Assembly (NCBI RefSeq): GCF_003014535.1
Contig: NZ_PYGD01000010.1
Coordinates: 148,707 to 212,706, forward strand
Direction of reading: 5' to 3'
Length of the DNA stretch: 64,000 nucleotides
Origin: Taibaiella chishuiensis
GTDB lineage: Bacteria; Bacteroidota; Bacteroidia; Chitinophagales; Chitinophagaceae
Part shown: positions 1 to 9,593 of the stretch, one piece after another
Layout: each line of letters begins with the position of its first letter
Numbering within the stretch: the first letter of the stretch is position 1
The notes under the pieces: generated by a model
Seen by the model: only the letters and a program-made list of their open reading frames with translations
Told to the model about the DNA's origin: nothing
Databases searched by the model: none
Translations under genes and position numbers: made by a program

Positions 1-2292
1 AAACTGGAAATAGATACGACCGAAACCTTCGACAGCCCGCTGAAACTGGCTACCCAGATTACCAGTTCCGGGGGCATCATAAAATGGAAGCCCAATATTA
101 CCTATAGAGACAGCGTGGTCTACTACTGGCGTGCTGCGCCGGACACCCTGATCAACGGGGTCAACAGCTGGTCTTCCAGTTCCTTTATCTACCTGGCCAA
201 CGGCTCGGATGGCTGGAACCAGTCGCACTACTACCAATATAAAAGGAACCAGTTAACCGGTATTAAACTGCTGGAGACAACGAGGAAGTTCAGGTTTAAC
301 CCCCTGGTTAACACCTTCAAAATCGAAAACAAAACGATCTATTCCCCGGCTAACGATTACTCCAATGTAAGGCAGTCGCTCAACGACCTTGTGCTCGACA
401 ACTGGGGATGTGCCTTTAACGGCTCTGTACAGATCCTGGTTATCGACTCGGTATCGGGACAACCCTGGACCAATACCCTGGCGGGCTCCGCACACTCGCA
501 GCCAACCTGTAGCGGCAACCCTAACCTGAAACGTTACCAGTACGAATTCTCTACCGGTACGCTTGAATCTCGGAACTACGCCAAGCGCTTTATCGATTCG
601 GTGCCGAACGGTAATTATATCATGATCAAAAACCTGATCTACGATCCGATCTGGAACGGACAAACTGCGGCACAATGGAAAGATGATGAACTGGTGAACG
701 GTACGGGCAATTCGTTGTACCATACGATCAAGAACCTTGGCTTCAACCAGATCGATTCTTTTGTCAATGTCAAAAAAGTATTTGCCTTCTTCCGTAAAAA
801 AGGAGACAATACGTATCCCGTATACCAGTCGGTAAGTCCGGATGAAGTAACGAAGATCACGATGGACAATATTACGTTCTTAAGTTACCCGGATACCGGT
901 ATGATGGAAAGCACCATCGTAGGACCGGCGCTGGAATGGAAAAACCTGATCTGGCAGACTTCACCTACCGACAATGCACCGCAGTTCGACTCTCCCTACG
1001 TGCAGATTTATGGTATCACTGCGCAGAATGCTGAGAACCTCCTGTATTCGGGCCTGGCCCGCGATACTTCGCTGTCCTTTATTTCGGCCAACCAATACCC
1101 GAGGTTGAAATTAAATTGGTACAGCGTGGATAACATCGTACGTACCAGTCCGTACCTCAACTACTGGCGCGTGTTGTATAAACCTGTGCCCGAGGCCGCA
1201 CTCAATGCCAATGCTCATTTCGAATACCAGGATTCACTCACTGCAGGACAACGGGGCAAACTCCGGATCGCCATCGAAAACCTGACCGCAATTCCTATGG
1301 ATAGTATGCTTGTGCGTTATAAAATGATCGATGCGAACAATACCACCCATGTGCTGGCCAATAAGAAATACAAGAAACTGTTGGGCAACGATACGCTTAT
1401 TGCCGACCTGGATTTCGATCCGCTCAATTATTCCGGCAATAACTTCCTCTTTATCGAGGCCAACCCGGATAATAACCAGCCCGAGCAATACCATCCCAAC
1501 AACCTGGGTTACCTGAACTTCTATATGGCCTCGGACCGGCGCAGCCCGCTGCTCGACGTAACCTTCGACGGGGTGCATATCCTGGATAAGGATATCGTTT
1601 CGGCCAAGCCACTGATCAAAGTATTGCTCCGCGATGAGAATAAATACATGCCGTTGAACGATACCGCGCTGATGCGGGTGCAGTTACTGCGGCCCGGCAG
1701 CAGTACACCGCAAAATATACCGGTCGACGGCAACATCTGCAGGTTTTACCCGGCTGCAGATACCGGGGTAAGCGCCAAGAACGAGGCCAGGATCGAATAC
1801 CGTCCCGAATTGCTGGAAGATGGTGTATACCGGCTCGTGGTTACCGGCAAGGATAAAGTGGGCAATAATGCAGGCGGTACCGGTGGCGCCGGCACCAATG
1901 CTTCGATGTATGAAGTTAACTTTACCATCGAGAACAAACCCTCTATTACCAATGTGCTGAACTACCCGAATCCCTTCTCCACATCGACGCAGTTTATCTT
2001 TACCATGACGGGTTCGGAAATACCCTCCCAGTTCAAGATCCAGATCATTACGGTAACGGGTAAAGTGGTGCGGGAGATCAAAAAGTATGAATTGGGCGAC
2101 CTGCATATCGGACGCAATATCACCGATTATCGCTGGGATGGTAAAGACGAATACGGGCAGACACTGGGTAACGGCGTGTACCTGTACCGTGTGATCACTT
2201 CGATAAGAGGAGAAGGCATAGAGCAGAGAAAGAATGCAGCCGTCGATAAATATTTTAAAAACGGCTACGGAAAATTGTATATCATGCGATAG
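1..2292 (+). CDS. C-terminal part of a large T9SS-associated surface protein (C25/PorU2-like)
   Basis: The reading frame is open from base 1, so the gene begins upstream of the window and only about 763 residues are seen. The first start-like codon in the window (GTG at 115) is internal. The last ~100 residues form a FlgD-Ig-like module with the motifs NYPNPFS, ITVTGKVVREI, RWDGKDEYG and NGVYLYRV, and end in YIMR. This tail is typical of very large Bacteroidota proteins annotated as C25 peptidase-like PorU2 sortase homologues; the catalytic domain, if present, lies outside the window. The middle holds beta-rich, Ig-like sequence. A strong terminator follows 37 nt after the stop. The assignment to the PorU2-like group is inferred from the C-terminus alone. 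Confidence 0.6.
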   Translation, partial: KLEIDTTETFDSPLKLATQITSSGGIIKWKPNITYRDSVVYYWRAAPDTLINGVNSWSSSSFIYLANGSDGWNQSHYYQYKRNQLTGIKLLETTRKFRFNPLVNTFKIENKTIYSPANDYSNVRQSLNDLVLDNWGCAFNGSVQILVIDSVSGQPWTNTLAGSAHSQPTCSGNPNLKRYQYEFSTGTLESRNYAKRFIDSVPNGNYIMIKNLIYDPIWNGQTAAQWKDDELVNGTGNSLYHTIKNLGFNQIDSFVNVKKVFAFFRKKGDNTYPVYQSVSPDEVTKITMDNITFLSYPDTGMMESTIVGPALEWKNLIWQTSPTDNAPQFDSPYVQIYGITAQNAENLLYSGLARDTSLSFISANQYPRLKLNWYSVDNIVRTSPYLNYWRVLYKPVPEAALNANAHFEYQDSLTAGQRGKLRIAIENLTAIPMDSMLVRYKMIDANNTTHVLANKKYKKLLGNDTLIADLDFDPLNYSGNNFLFIEANPDNNQPEQYHPNNLGYLNFYMASDRRSPLLDVTFDGVHILDKDIVSAKPLIKVLLRDENKYMPLNDTALMRVQLLRPGSSTPQNIPVDGNICRFYPAADTGVSAKNEARIEYRPELLEDGVYRLVVTGKDKVGNNAGGTGGAGTNASMYEVNFTIENKPSITNVLNYPNPFSTSTQFIFTMTGSEIPSQFKIQIITVTGKVVREIKKYELGDLHIGRNITDYRWDGKDEYGQTLGNGVYLYRVITSIRGEGIEQRKNAAVDKYFKNGYGKLYIMR

Positions 2293-2328
2293 ATTTTCGT
2301 TGTACATTCGTTGCGTAATTTTTCATTT

Positions 2329-2361
2329 AACCTCGTAGTTTTTATTAACTACGAGGTTTTT
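2329..2361 (+). terminator. Rho-independent terminator
   Basis: A 12-bp perfect stem (AACCTCGTAGTT / AACTACGAGGTT) with a 6-nt loop is followed by a T run. It ends the upstream T9SS gene and separates it from the PIG-L gene. Confidence 0.85.
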
Positions 2362-2387
2362 AAATTCAAAAAATACCGCAACCTCTG

Positions 2388-4850
2388 ATGAAAAGGATCT
2401 TTTCTTTTTTAATGCTTTCCATATCGGGAACGGCGTTATGTGCGCAACAGTTCCGCCCGATGTCTTCCACCCAGATTTACGATAAGGTACAGCAGTTAAA
2501 CGTATTGGGTACCGTTATGTATATGGCGGCGCACCCCGATGATGAAAACACCAGGCTGATCTCTTACCTCGTCCACCACGATCATATCCGTACCGTTTAC
2601 CTGTCGCTTACCCGCGGCGATGGCGGTCAGAATATACTGGGCAACGAACAGGGCAGTACCCTGGGCCTTATCCGTACCCACGAATTGCTGGAGGCCCGTA
2701 AGATAGACGGCGCCGAGCAATTGTTTACCCACGTTATCGATTTCGGTTATACCAAATCTCCCGAAGAAACCTTTAAGTTCTGGAACCGCGAGCAGTTGAT
2801 CAAAGATGTTACTGCCGCCTTCCAGCAATATAAACCCGATGTGATCATCTGCCGTTTCCCGACCACGGGCGAAGGCGGGCACGGACAACATACCGTTTCG
2901 GCGATCATAGCCGGCGATGTATATAAACGCATCGAAGAACAGAAAACCTCGGGCAAAGGTCCTGCAGACCTGTGGCAACCCACGCGCCTGTTGTTTAACT
3001 CCTTCCGTTTCGGCGACCGCAATACCACCAGCGAAGACCAGTTCAAACTACCCATTAACCAGTACGAATCCTTACTGGGCGAGGGTTATGGCGAAATGGC
3101 CGGCCGCAGCCGCAGCGTACACAAAAGCCAGGGCGCCGGTACACCGCAAAGCGTAGGTATTACCAACGAGTACTTTAAACTGATAGCCGGTAAACCGGTA
3201 AGCACCTCTTTATACGACAATATAGACCTGAGCTGGAACAGGGTAGGGCGTAAAGAAATAGGCGCTGCCATCCAGCAACTGATCAGCAACTTTGCCTTCG
3301 TCGATCCTTCGCGCAATATACCGGCACTGCTGGCTATCCGCAAACAGATAGAGACGGTAAAGGATCCCTTCTGGAAAGCCCAGAAGCTGCAGGAGATCGA
3401 CGAGATCATCCTCTCTGCTTCTGGCATCATGGCCGAGGCCCTTATCGATAATCCCGACGCTACTCCCGGCAGCAAAATACCGCTTACGCTTAACCTGATC
3501 AGCAGGAGCCAGACCCCGGTTACGGTAACGCATATAGCCTTACAACAGGATGGTAATACCGTGCAGGCGCCGCTTAACATGGCTTTCGACTCGCTGTACA
3601 AGATACCCGTACCCGCAACCATAAGCAACAACGAAGCGCTTACCGAACCTTATTGGCTGCAGCAAAGCGCACAGACCGGCGCTTACCAGTACGATGCCGC
3701 TTATGCCGGTGCACCGGAAGGCGCCAATAAACTGGTAGTATCCGTTGGCGTACAGATAGGCGGACAGCCCTTTAGCTTCAGCGTTCCTGTTTCGTATAAA
3801 GTATTGGACCCGGTAAGGGGCGATGTGGTGGAGCGGCTGCATATCGTACCTGCCGTATCGGTAGAACCTTACCATACGCTTTTCGTATTTGAAAAAGACA
3901 AACCGCAACAGGCCTTTATCAAGCTGAAAACCTTTAAGGATATCAGCAGCGCGGCCCTGAAAGTAAGTTATGGCGCACAGGCTTTGACCACCCTGCAACT
4001 GGCTGCGCTTAAAGCCGGTACAGATACCCTGATCCCGGTAACCGTGCCCACAACGGCGCTGCAGGCTGCCGGTACGGATAGCTATATCGCCTTTAGCGTA
4101 ACTGCCGATGGCAAAACCTACGACCGCGGCCGGCATATGATCCGGTATACCCATATACCCGAACTACAGTATTTTACCGATGCCCGTATGAAGGTAGTAC
4201 GTAAAGACTGGCAGGTGGCCATTAAAAAGGTAGGATATATCGAAGGGGCAGGTGATTATGTAGATGCCGTGCTGAACCTCTGCGGTCTGAATGTAGAACG
4301 TATACCGGCAGGCGCGGTAAACAACCAGGGCTACCTGGATAATTTCGAAGCCATCGTGATCGGTATCCGCGCCTACAACACTCAAAGCCAGATCAGCTCC
4401 TGGATGCCTGCATTGATGCGGTATGTGGAGCAGGGCGGTACACTTATTGTACAATACAATACCAACCAGAACCTGATGACCACCAAGTTTGGCCCTTATC
4501 CCTTTAAGATATCGCGCGACCGCGTAACGGAAGAGGATGCCAAAGTAACCTTTACCGACCCGGCTTCACCACTGCTGCTGTTCCCCAACAAGATCGGTAC
4601 GCAGGACTTTGATAACTGGGTACAGGAACGGGGCGTCTATTATCCCTCCGATTGGGATGCTCATTACAAAACCATGTTGTCGATGCACGATACCGACGAG
4701 AAGCCCCTGGACGGCGCCATCCTCCAGGCCGCTTATGGCAAAGGCCAGTTTATCTATACCTCGCTCGCCTTTTTCCGCCAGTTGCCCGCCGGCAATACCG
4801 GCGCCATCAGGCTCATGATGAACCTGCTTTCGGCAGGGAAAGGGAAGTAG
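2388..4850 (+). CDS. PIG-L family deacetylase, secreted, 820 aa
   Basis: The N-terminus is a signal peptide ending near CAQQ. The PIG-L/LmbE zinc-binding motif AHPDDEN follows at about residues 47-53, with RTHE and GHGQHT supplying the further metal-binding and catalytic residues of the LmbE fold (residues ~45-290). The long remainder (~300-820) is beta-rich and then a class I glutamine-amidotransferase-like region (IVIGIRAYN, MRYVEQGGTLIVQYN) without an obvious catalytic Cys. This fusion is common in Bacteroidota. Family members deacetylate N-acetylglucosaminyl substrates; the actual substrate here is unknown. The ATG at 2388 is chosen because the signal peptide begins there. Confidence 0.85.
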   Translation: MKRIFSFLMLSISGTALCAQQFRPMSSTQIYDKVQQLNVLGTVMYMAAHPDDENTRLISYLVHHDHIRTVYLSLTRGDGGQNILGNEQGSTLGLIRTHELLEARKIDGAEQLFTHVIDFGYTKSPEETFKFWNREQLIKDVTAAFQQYKPDVIICRFPTTGEGGHGQHTVSAIIAGDVYKRIEEQKTSGKGPADLWQPTRLLFNSFRFGDRNTTSEDQFKLPINQYESLLGEGYGEMAGRSRSVHKSQGAGTPQSVGITNEYFKLIAGKPVSTSLYDNIDLSWNRVGRKEIGAAIQQLISNFAFVDPSRNIPALLAIRKQIETVKDPFWKAQKLQEIDEIILSASGIMAEALIDNPDATPGSKIPLTLNLISRSQTPVTVTHIALQQDGNTVQAPLNMAFDSLYKIPVPATISNNEALTEPYWLQQSAQTGAYQYDAAYAGAPEGANKLVVSVGVQIGGQPFSFSVPVSYKVLDPVRGDVVERLHIVPAVSVEPYHTLFVFEKDKPQQAFIKLKTFKDISSAALKVSYGAQALTTLQLAALKAGTDTLIPVTVPTTALQAAGTDSYIAFSVTADGKTYDRGRHMIRYTHIPELQYFTDARMKVVRKDWQVAIKKVGYIEGAGDYVDAVLNLCGLNVERIPAGAVNNQGYLDNFEAIVIGIRAYNTQSQISSWMPALMRYVEQGGTLIVQYNTNQNLMTTKFGPYPFKISRDRVTEEDAKVTFTDPASPLLLFPNKIGTQDFDNWVQERGVYYPSDWDAHYKTMLSMHDTDEKPLDGAILQAAYGKGQFIYTSLAFFRQLPAGNTGAIRLMMNLLSAGKGK

Positions 4851-4857
4851 TATTGGG

Positions 4858-5592
4858 ATGTTAGATATTAGATGTGAGATGTGAGATATTAGATATTAGA
4901 TGTTAGTATTGAGATAGCAGAAATGGGTATTGCACACCGGGTTTATCCGTACGCAATACCCATTTTTATTATTTGAAACCCGATAATAGAATAGCGCTCC
5001 AACAAAGCCAGCTACAGGAGGGAGTACCTGTAGCTTGTCCATTTTAATTAGTCCTATGTCATCCTGAGCCAAGCGAAGGATCTTAACTAAGGGAGCCGCC
5101 GATGCGACAAAGGTTTAAGTTGTTCTCATTTATTACAGACGAAACATGTATTACGCAACAGGACATCAACCCTCTAATACAATCACTCCAACAAAGCCAG
5201 CTAACGGATGAGATCCTTCGCTGTGCTCAGGATGACAATCGTCCTCCTGATACTTGATACTTGGTACTTGATACTAAAAAAATGCCCCCCTTCGCTACGC
5301 TCCCGATGACAATAACCCTCTAACACAATCACTCCGTTAAAGCCAGCTAACCGGTGAGATCCTTCGCTAGACTCAGGATGACAATCGTCCTCTTAATACG
5401 TAGCACTCCGTTAAAGCCAGCTAATTGATGAGATCCTTCGCTAGACTCAGGATGACAATCGTCCTCTTAATACGTAGCACTCCAACAAAGCCAGCTAATT
5501 GATGAGATCCTTCGCTGCGCTCAGGATGACACCTTTCCTCCTGATGCTTGATATTTAATATCTAACATCTAATATCTCACATCTCAATACTA
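4858..5592. repeat. Repeat cluster a between convergent genes
   Basis: This gene-free spacer of over 700 bp lies between PIG-L (+) and rdgB (-). It holds about five degenerate copies of a unit containing AAAGCCAGCTAA and GATCCTTCGCTGCGCTCAGG followed by ATGACAATCGTCCTC. The core forms an imperfect hairpin (ATCCT/AGGAT). The left edge (4859-4918) carries TTAGATATTAGATG / GTATTGAGAT tracts, and the right edge (5549-5592) carries the same tract reverse-complemented, so the cluster is bounded by inverted repeats. No coding gene is apparent. Confidence 0.85.
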
Positions 5593-5593
5593 A

Positions 5594-6169
5594 TTACACC
5601 CCATTCAAAAACTCCGTAAACGCGCGCATAGCCGCGCCACGGTGACTGATCTTGTTTTTTTCTTCCAGGGGAATTTCAGCAAAGGTCAGGGCCCAGCCTT
5701 CGGGTACGAACAGCGGATCGTAACCGAAGCCCCCCTCGCCGCGGGCTATAGCCTGTACGGTACCGGCGCAGCGGCCTTCGAAATAATGGGGCTTGCCCTG
5801 TAGCATAAGACAGATAACCGACTGGTAATAGGCATAATGGTCCGAAATACCCACCAGTGCACGGACCAGTTTTTCGTTGTTGGCTGCATCATTAGTCGGT
5901 TCGCCTGCATAACGGGCGCTGTATACGCCCGGCGCGCCGTTGAGGGCCGGCACTACCAGGCCGCTATCCTCGGCAAAGCAATCCAGTCCCGTCTTCCGGT
6001 ATACATAATCCGCTTTGGACCAGGCATTTTTTTCAAAAGTATCATAGGGTTCCGGCAGCTCTTCCCATACACCCGCTTCCTTCAGCGTCATCAATTCCAT
6101 ATCCCTGCGGATCATAGACTGTACCTCTTTTAATTTGCCCTGGTTATTGGAAGCGAAAATAAGTTTCAT
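5594..6169 (-). CDS. rdgB: XTP/dITP pyrophosphatase (RdgB/HAM1), 191 aa
   Basis: The protein hydrolyses non-canonical purine nucleoside triphosphates (dITP, XTP) to monophosphates and keeps them out of DNA. It begins with the family's substrate-binding loop FASNNQGKLKE, has FAEDSGLVVPAL and GAPGVYSARYAG in the centre, and shows GEGGFGYDPLF and ISHRG near the C-terminus, all hallmark HAM1 motifs. Its length is normal for the family. It lies 20 nt downstream of the gene at 6190-6648 on the same strand, so the two are probably co-transcribed. The repeat cluster begins immediately after its stop codon. Confidence 0.95.
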   Translation of the reverse strand: MKLIFASNNQGKLKEVQSMIRRDMELMTLKEAGVWEELPEPYDTFEKNAWSKADYVYRKTGLDCFAEDSGLVVPALNGAPGVYSARYAGEPTNDAANNEKLVRALVGISDHYAYYQSVICLMLQGKPHYFEGRCAGTVQAIARGEGGFGYDPLFVPEGWALTFAEIPLEEKNKISHRGAAMRAFTEFLNGV

Positions 6170-6189
6170 AAATGCTATTGATGATTGTT

Positions 6190-6648
6190 TTAACCGATAA
6201 AATGTGGCTTAAGCGCCTGCTGCCATAAATCGTTCTTGACCTGTTGGTTTTGCATCACGTCGGATATGGCATAGGTCTTTATCCAGGAGCGCCCGTCAAA
6301 ACCGGTTACCCGGTTGAACGGCAGGTGAATACCGAGTCCCAGCGCTTCTTCGGACATACCAAAAAGCAAGACATGTTTTACCTGCTCCAACTCCCTGAAA
6401 TCCAGCCAGGTATTATCGCCCGTTATAATCGCGTACTGTTCGGGCTGTAAAGCACACGCTTTAAGTATTTTATGTAATTGAACTTCTTCTGCATCCCGGT
6501 TGTTATAAGCGGGAATAAACAGCAGCACAGAAACAGTTAGTAATTGCTCACTAATATTTTTTTGAGCATCGTTTTTGGACACAATTATTTTTCTATCAGA
6601 AAAAAGAATATCTAAAAAACGCTCATTTATTAAATTTAACATCGACAT
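6190..6648 (-). CDS. Conserved hypothetical protein, 152 aa
   Basis: I do not recognise a named family. The frame can be extended upstream to a TTG at 6756, but that extension would cross the divergent ilvE promoter region. The ATGs at 6648 (MSMLNL) and 6642 are the first good starts. The protein is soluble, without membrane segments or signal peptide, and has a hydrophobic core segment (SVLLFIPAYNN) and a central VKHVLLFGMSEEALGL region. It sits directly upstream of rdgB and is likely in the same operon. The start is uncertain; the gene itself is likely real because codon usage matches its neighbours. Confidence 0.6.
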   Translation of the reverse strand: MSMLNLINERFLDILFSDRKIIVSKNDAQKNISEQLLTVSVLLFIPAYNNRDAEEVQLHKILKACALQPEQYAIITGDNTWLDFRELEQVKHVLLFGMSEEALGLGIHLPFNRVTGFDGRSWIKTYAISDVMQNQQVKNDLWQQALKPHFIG

Positions 6649-6774
6649 ATTACCGGGATCTGTTTTATGAAAGACGAAACGACAAAAATATTTCGTTCCT
6701 TTGCAGCGCAAAGATAATACTGTTGGTTTTGTGAAGACTGGAATTTTAATAATCAATGTAAATCAATTCATTCT

Positions 6775-7845
6775 ATGAGTGTAAGTACGCTTAATGTTAC
6801 TATCCGTCAAACGGAGAACAGCAGGATCCATCCACTTGAAAAAGACAAACTCGTATTCGGTAAAGAATATTCAGATCACATGCTTGTATGTGATTATGTA
6901 GATGGAGCGTGGCAAACGCCCGAAATCATTCCTTATGGCGATTTCAGCTTAAGCCCGGCTACCTCTTTCATGCACTATGGCCAGGCTATTTTCGAAGGTG
7001 TTAAAGCATACCGTCAGCCCGATGGCTCTGTAGCCATTTTCAGGCCTATCGATAACTGGAAACGTATGAATGTATCTGCACACCGTATGGGTATGCCTGA
7101 TATCCCGGAAGAGATCTTTATGGAAGGCCTGCGCCAGCTCATCGAACTCGATGCAGCCTGGGTACCTAACGATGCCGAAACTTCGCTTTATATCCGCCCG
7201 TTCATGATCGCTATGGACGAATTTATCGGCGTACGTTCTTCAGAAACTTACCGTTTCGCGATCATTACCAGCCCTGCCGGCGCTTACTATAACAAACCCG
7301 TACGCATTTATGTACAGGACAAATATGTACGTGCTGCCAAAGGTGGTATCGGTTACACTAAAGCTGCCGGTAACTACGGCGCGAGCATGCTGCCCGCTGC
7401 AGAAGTAAAGAAAATGGGTTATGACCAGAACCTCTGGACAGATGCCGTAGAAAATAAATATGTACAGGAGATCGGTACCATGAACGTGTTCTTCATCGTT
7501 GATGGCGTGGCCCTTACTCCTGATCTGAACAGCGGTACCATCCTGGCCGGCGTTACCCGCGACAGTATCATTACCCTGCTTAAAGAAAACGGTATCCCGG
7601 TTGAAGAACGCCCGATCAGCATCGACGAACTGATCGCTGCGCAGAAAGACGGTCGCCTGCAGGAAGCCTTCGGTAGCGGTACAGCGGCTTCTATGTCGTT
7701 TATTGCCGACCTTACCTATAAAGAGGAAACCCTGCACCTGCCGGATGTAAACACCTGGATCATTTCTCCTAAAATCAAAAAACAGCTCGACGAGATCCGT
7801 TACGGTCATGTAGCAGACAACCACGGCTGGAGATTCAAAGTATAA
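6775..7845 (+). CDS. ilvE: Branched-chain amino acid aminotransferase, 356 aa
   Basis: The enzyme is a PLP-dependent fold-type IV transaminase that interconverts Val, Leu and Ile with their 2-oxo acids, using 2-oxoglutarate/glutamate. Family landmarks are FMHYGQAIFEGVKAY, the substrate-side YIRPFM, the PLP lysine region YTKAAGNYGAS, EIGTMNVFFI, and the phosphate-binding GSGTAASMS. The length fits the bacterial IlvE/BCAT group II. The gene is single, with its own terminator just after the stop. It is divergent from the rdgB operon, and the ~126 nt between them should carry both promoters. Confidence 0.93.
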   Translation: MSVSTLNVTIRQTENSRIHPLEKDKLVFGKEYSDHMLVCDYVDGAWQTPEIIPYGDFSLSPATSFMHYGQAIFEGVKAYRQPDGSVAIFRPIDNWKRMNVSAHRMGMPDIPEEIFMEGLRQLIELDAAWVPNDAETSLYIRPFMIAMDEFIGVRSSETYRFAIITSPAGAYYNKPVRIYVQDKYVRAAKGGIGYTKAAGNYGASMLPAAEVKKMGYDQNLWTDAVENKYVQEIGTMNVFFIVDGVALTPDLNSGTILAGVTRDSIITLLKENGIPVEERPISIDELIAAQKDGRLQEAFGSGTAASMSFIADLTYKEETLHLPDVNTWIISPKIKKQLDEIRYGHVADNHGWRFKV

Positions 7846-7868
7846 TCCGTATACCGGGTAAATGAAAG

Positions 7869-7895
7869 GCGATGCATTTTGCATCGCTTTTTTTT
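7869..7895 (+). terminator. Terminator of ilvE
   Basis: A perfect 8-bp stem GCGATGCA / TGCATCGC with a 3-nt loop is followed by eight T residues. Confidence 0.92.
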
Positions 7896-7946
7896 GTACC
7901 GTTAACAGCGGGTTAAGGGCATTGGTCCCGGTAGCGCAATTAAGAG

Positions 7947-7974
7947 TTTGTTGACAATCCACGGTCTATCTTTG
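7947..7974 (+). promoter_or_regulatory. Bacteroidota-type promoter, near-leaderless
   Basis: TTTG (7947-7950) and TATCTTTG (7967-7974) match the -33 and -7 elements of the Bacteroidota primary sigma factor, with a 16-nt spacer. The -7 box ends only 4 nt before the ATG at 7979, which implies a leaderless mRNA for the thioredoxin gene. Confidence 0.65.
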
Positions 7975-7978
7975 CCAC

Positions 7979-8476
7979 ATGAAAAAATGCATTCCCGTTT
8001 TACTCCTCATACTTACCCTGTTTACCACCCGGCAGTCCTTTGCCCAGAAGAGCATTCCAGCTTATGATTCAAAGTCTTTCCTGGAGCGGGTTTCCAACCC
8101 GGATACCCTGTATATCGTTAACTTCTGGGCTACCTGGTGTATACCCTGCGTTAAGGAATTGCCGGCTTTCGATATCATACACGACCTGTACAAAGGCAAA
8201 CCGGTAAAGGTTTTGCTGATGAGCTTCGACTTCAGGGAGCAATACCCCGCAAAGCTCGAATCCTGGGTAAAAAAGAAAAAAATCCATAGCGAAGTAGCCT
8301 GGTTCAGCGAAAGCAATCCCAACGACTATATTCCCAAAATAGCGCCGGAATGGGAAGGCGCATTGCCCGCTACCTTGCTCATCAATAACAGTACCGGCAA
8401 GCGCGAGGTGCTGGGCCGCGAGATCACGGCCGATGAACTCAAACAATGGATAGCAACGCAGCCCGGCAGTCGTTGA
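7979..8476 (+). CDS. TlpA-like periplasmic thioredoxin, 165 aa
   Basis: A signal peptide (to about residue 22, FAQ) is followed by a thioredoxin fold with the redox motif WATWCIPC at about residues 49-56. A conserved cis-Pro region (ALPATLLIN) lies near residue 135. The family performs thiol-disulfide exchange in the periplasm, for example in cytochrome c maturation or protection of exported proteins; no partner gene is adjacent, so the specific role is open. The start is fixed by the signal peptide and lies almost on top of the -7 promoter box. Confidence 0.88.
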   Translation: MKKCIPVLLLILTLFTTRQSFAQKSIPAYDSKSFLERVSNPDTLYIVNFWATWCIPCVKELPAFDIIHDLYKGKPVKVLLMSFDFREQYPAKLESWVKKKKIHSEVAWFSESNPNDYIPKIAPEWEGALPATLLINNSTGKREVLGREITADELKQWIATQPGSR

Positions 8477-8579
8477 TCTCCTCCTTACGTGGCGCGGTAT
8501 TGCTGCGATCGCGCTGTTTACCATCCGGTTAAAATTCATCAAAGCCATGCTGTAATTCGGAAAGCTGTACTGTTTTCCG

Positions 8580-8587
8580 TAATTTTG
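8580..8587 (+). promoter_or_regulatory. -7 box of the arginase promoter
   Basis: TAATTTTG fits TAnnTTTG and ends 6 nt before the ATG at 8594. This implies a leader of only a few nucleotides and supports 8594 over an upstream start at 8489. Confidence 0.55.
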
Positions 8588-8593
8588 ACGTCT

Positions 8594-9541
8594 ATGCGTA
8601 ATATAAAAATCATAGAAGTACGTTCCGAAATAGGTGCAGGTACCCGGGGCGCAAGCCTGGGTGTCGATGCCATTAAAATAGCTGCCCTCGACTTTATGAG
8701 CAGCCTGTTTGTAAATATTCCAACCGAAGTTATTCCCGACGAGAACCGCCTGCTCTACGAACCCGTAGAGTCGCCTTATGCCAAAAGGATAAAAGGGGTG
8801 TATACCATGTACGAAAGGGTAGCCCAGTCGGTAAACGAAACCCTGAAGTCGGGCCTGTTCCCTATCGTGCTGGCCGGCGACCACAGCACCGGCGGCGGTA
8901 CCATTGCCGGTATTAAGATGGCCAAACCTAAAGGCCGTCTCGGTGTGATCTGGATCGACGCCCATGCCGATATGCACTCGCCTTATACCACACCATCGGG
9001 CAATATGCACGGCATGCCCCTGGCCGCTTCCCTGGCCGAGGACAACGAAGAAAACAAAACCCATAAGGTAGATGCCACTACGACAGACTGGTGGAATAAA
9101 CTGAAAAATATCGGTAAGATCAGCCCGAAAATATTACCGCAGGACCTGGTATTTATCGCGCTGCGTGATTACGAAAAAGAAGAAGAAGCCATACTGCGCA
9201 AGCACAACATTAAAGTGATACCCGTACAGGAAGTGCGTAAAAAAGGCGTGGAGAACGTGGTACGGCAAACCTTGCTGCACCTCAGCAACTGCGAAGATAT
9301 CTATGTTTCGTTCGATGTAGACAGTATGGACAGTTCCATATCCCGCGGCACCGGTACCCCGGTAAGCAACGGGCTGCGCGAGCGCGAGGCCGAGGATCTT
9401 GTGGCTTCCTTTATGCAGAACCATAAGATCTGCTGCTTCGAGATTACCGAAGTAAACCCGACACTCGATAAAGAAAACCTGATGGCGGAGATCGCCTTTA
9501 ATATCCTGCAACGCAGCGTAAACCTGCTGCTTGTAAACTAA
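8594..9541 (+). CDS. rocF: Arginase/ureohydrolase, 315 aa
   Basis: A binuclear Mn2+ ureohydrolase that splits arginine to ornithine and urea. Visible metal-binding motifs are GDHSTGGG, WIDAHADMHSP and SFDVDSMDSS; the arginase-type HGMPLA and RGTGTPVSNG loops favour arginase over agmatinase or formimidoylglutamase. The frame opens earlier (8489), but a -7 box sits just before 8594 and homologues begin MRNIKIIEVRSE, so 8594 is the preferred start. The assignment to arginase within the superfamily is from motif pattern. Confidence 0.85.
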   Translation: MRNIKIIEVRSEIGAGTRGASLGVDAIKIAALDFMSSLFVNIPTEVIPDENRLLYEPVESPYAKRIKGVYTMYERVAQSVNETLKSGLFPIVLAGDHSTGGGTIAGIKMAKPKGRLGVIWIDAHADMHSPYTTPSGNMHGMPLAASLAEDNEENKTHKVDATTTDWWNKLKNIGKISPKILPQDLVFIALRDYEKEEEAILRKHNIKVIPVQEVRKKGVENVVRQTLLHLSNCEDIYVSFDVDSMDSSISRGTGTPVSNGLREREAEDLVASFMQNHKICCFEITEVNPTLDKENLMAEIAFNILQRSVNLLLVN

Positions 9542-9593
9542 GAAGACCTGTGGATGCGGGTTTCCGGCCCGACGCTACTTTTACCTGATCGCT

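Noticed and set aside
8489..8593. Upstream extension of the arginase frame
   Set aside because: A -7 promoter box lies just before ATG 8594 and the extension (MARYCCDRAVYHPV) does not look like an arginase N-terminus.
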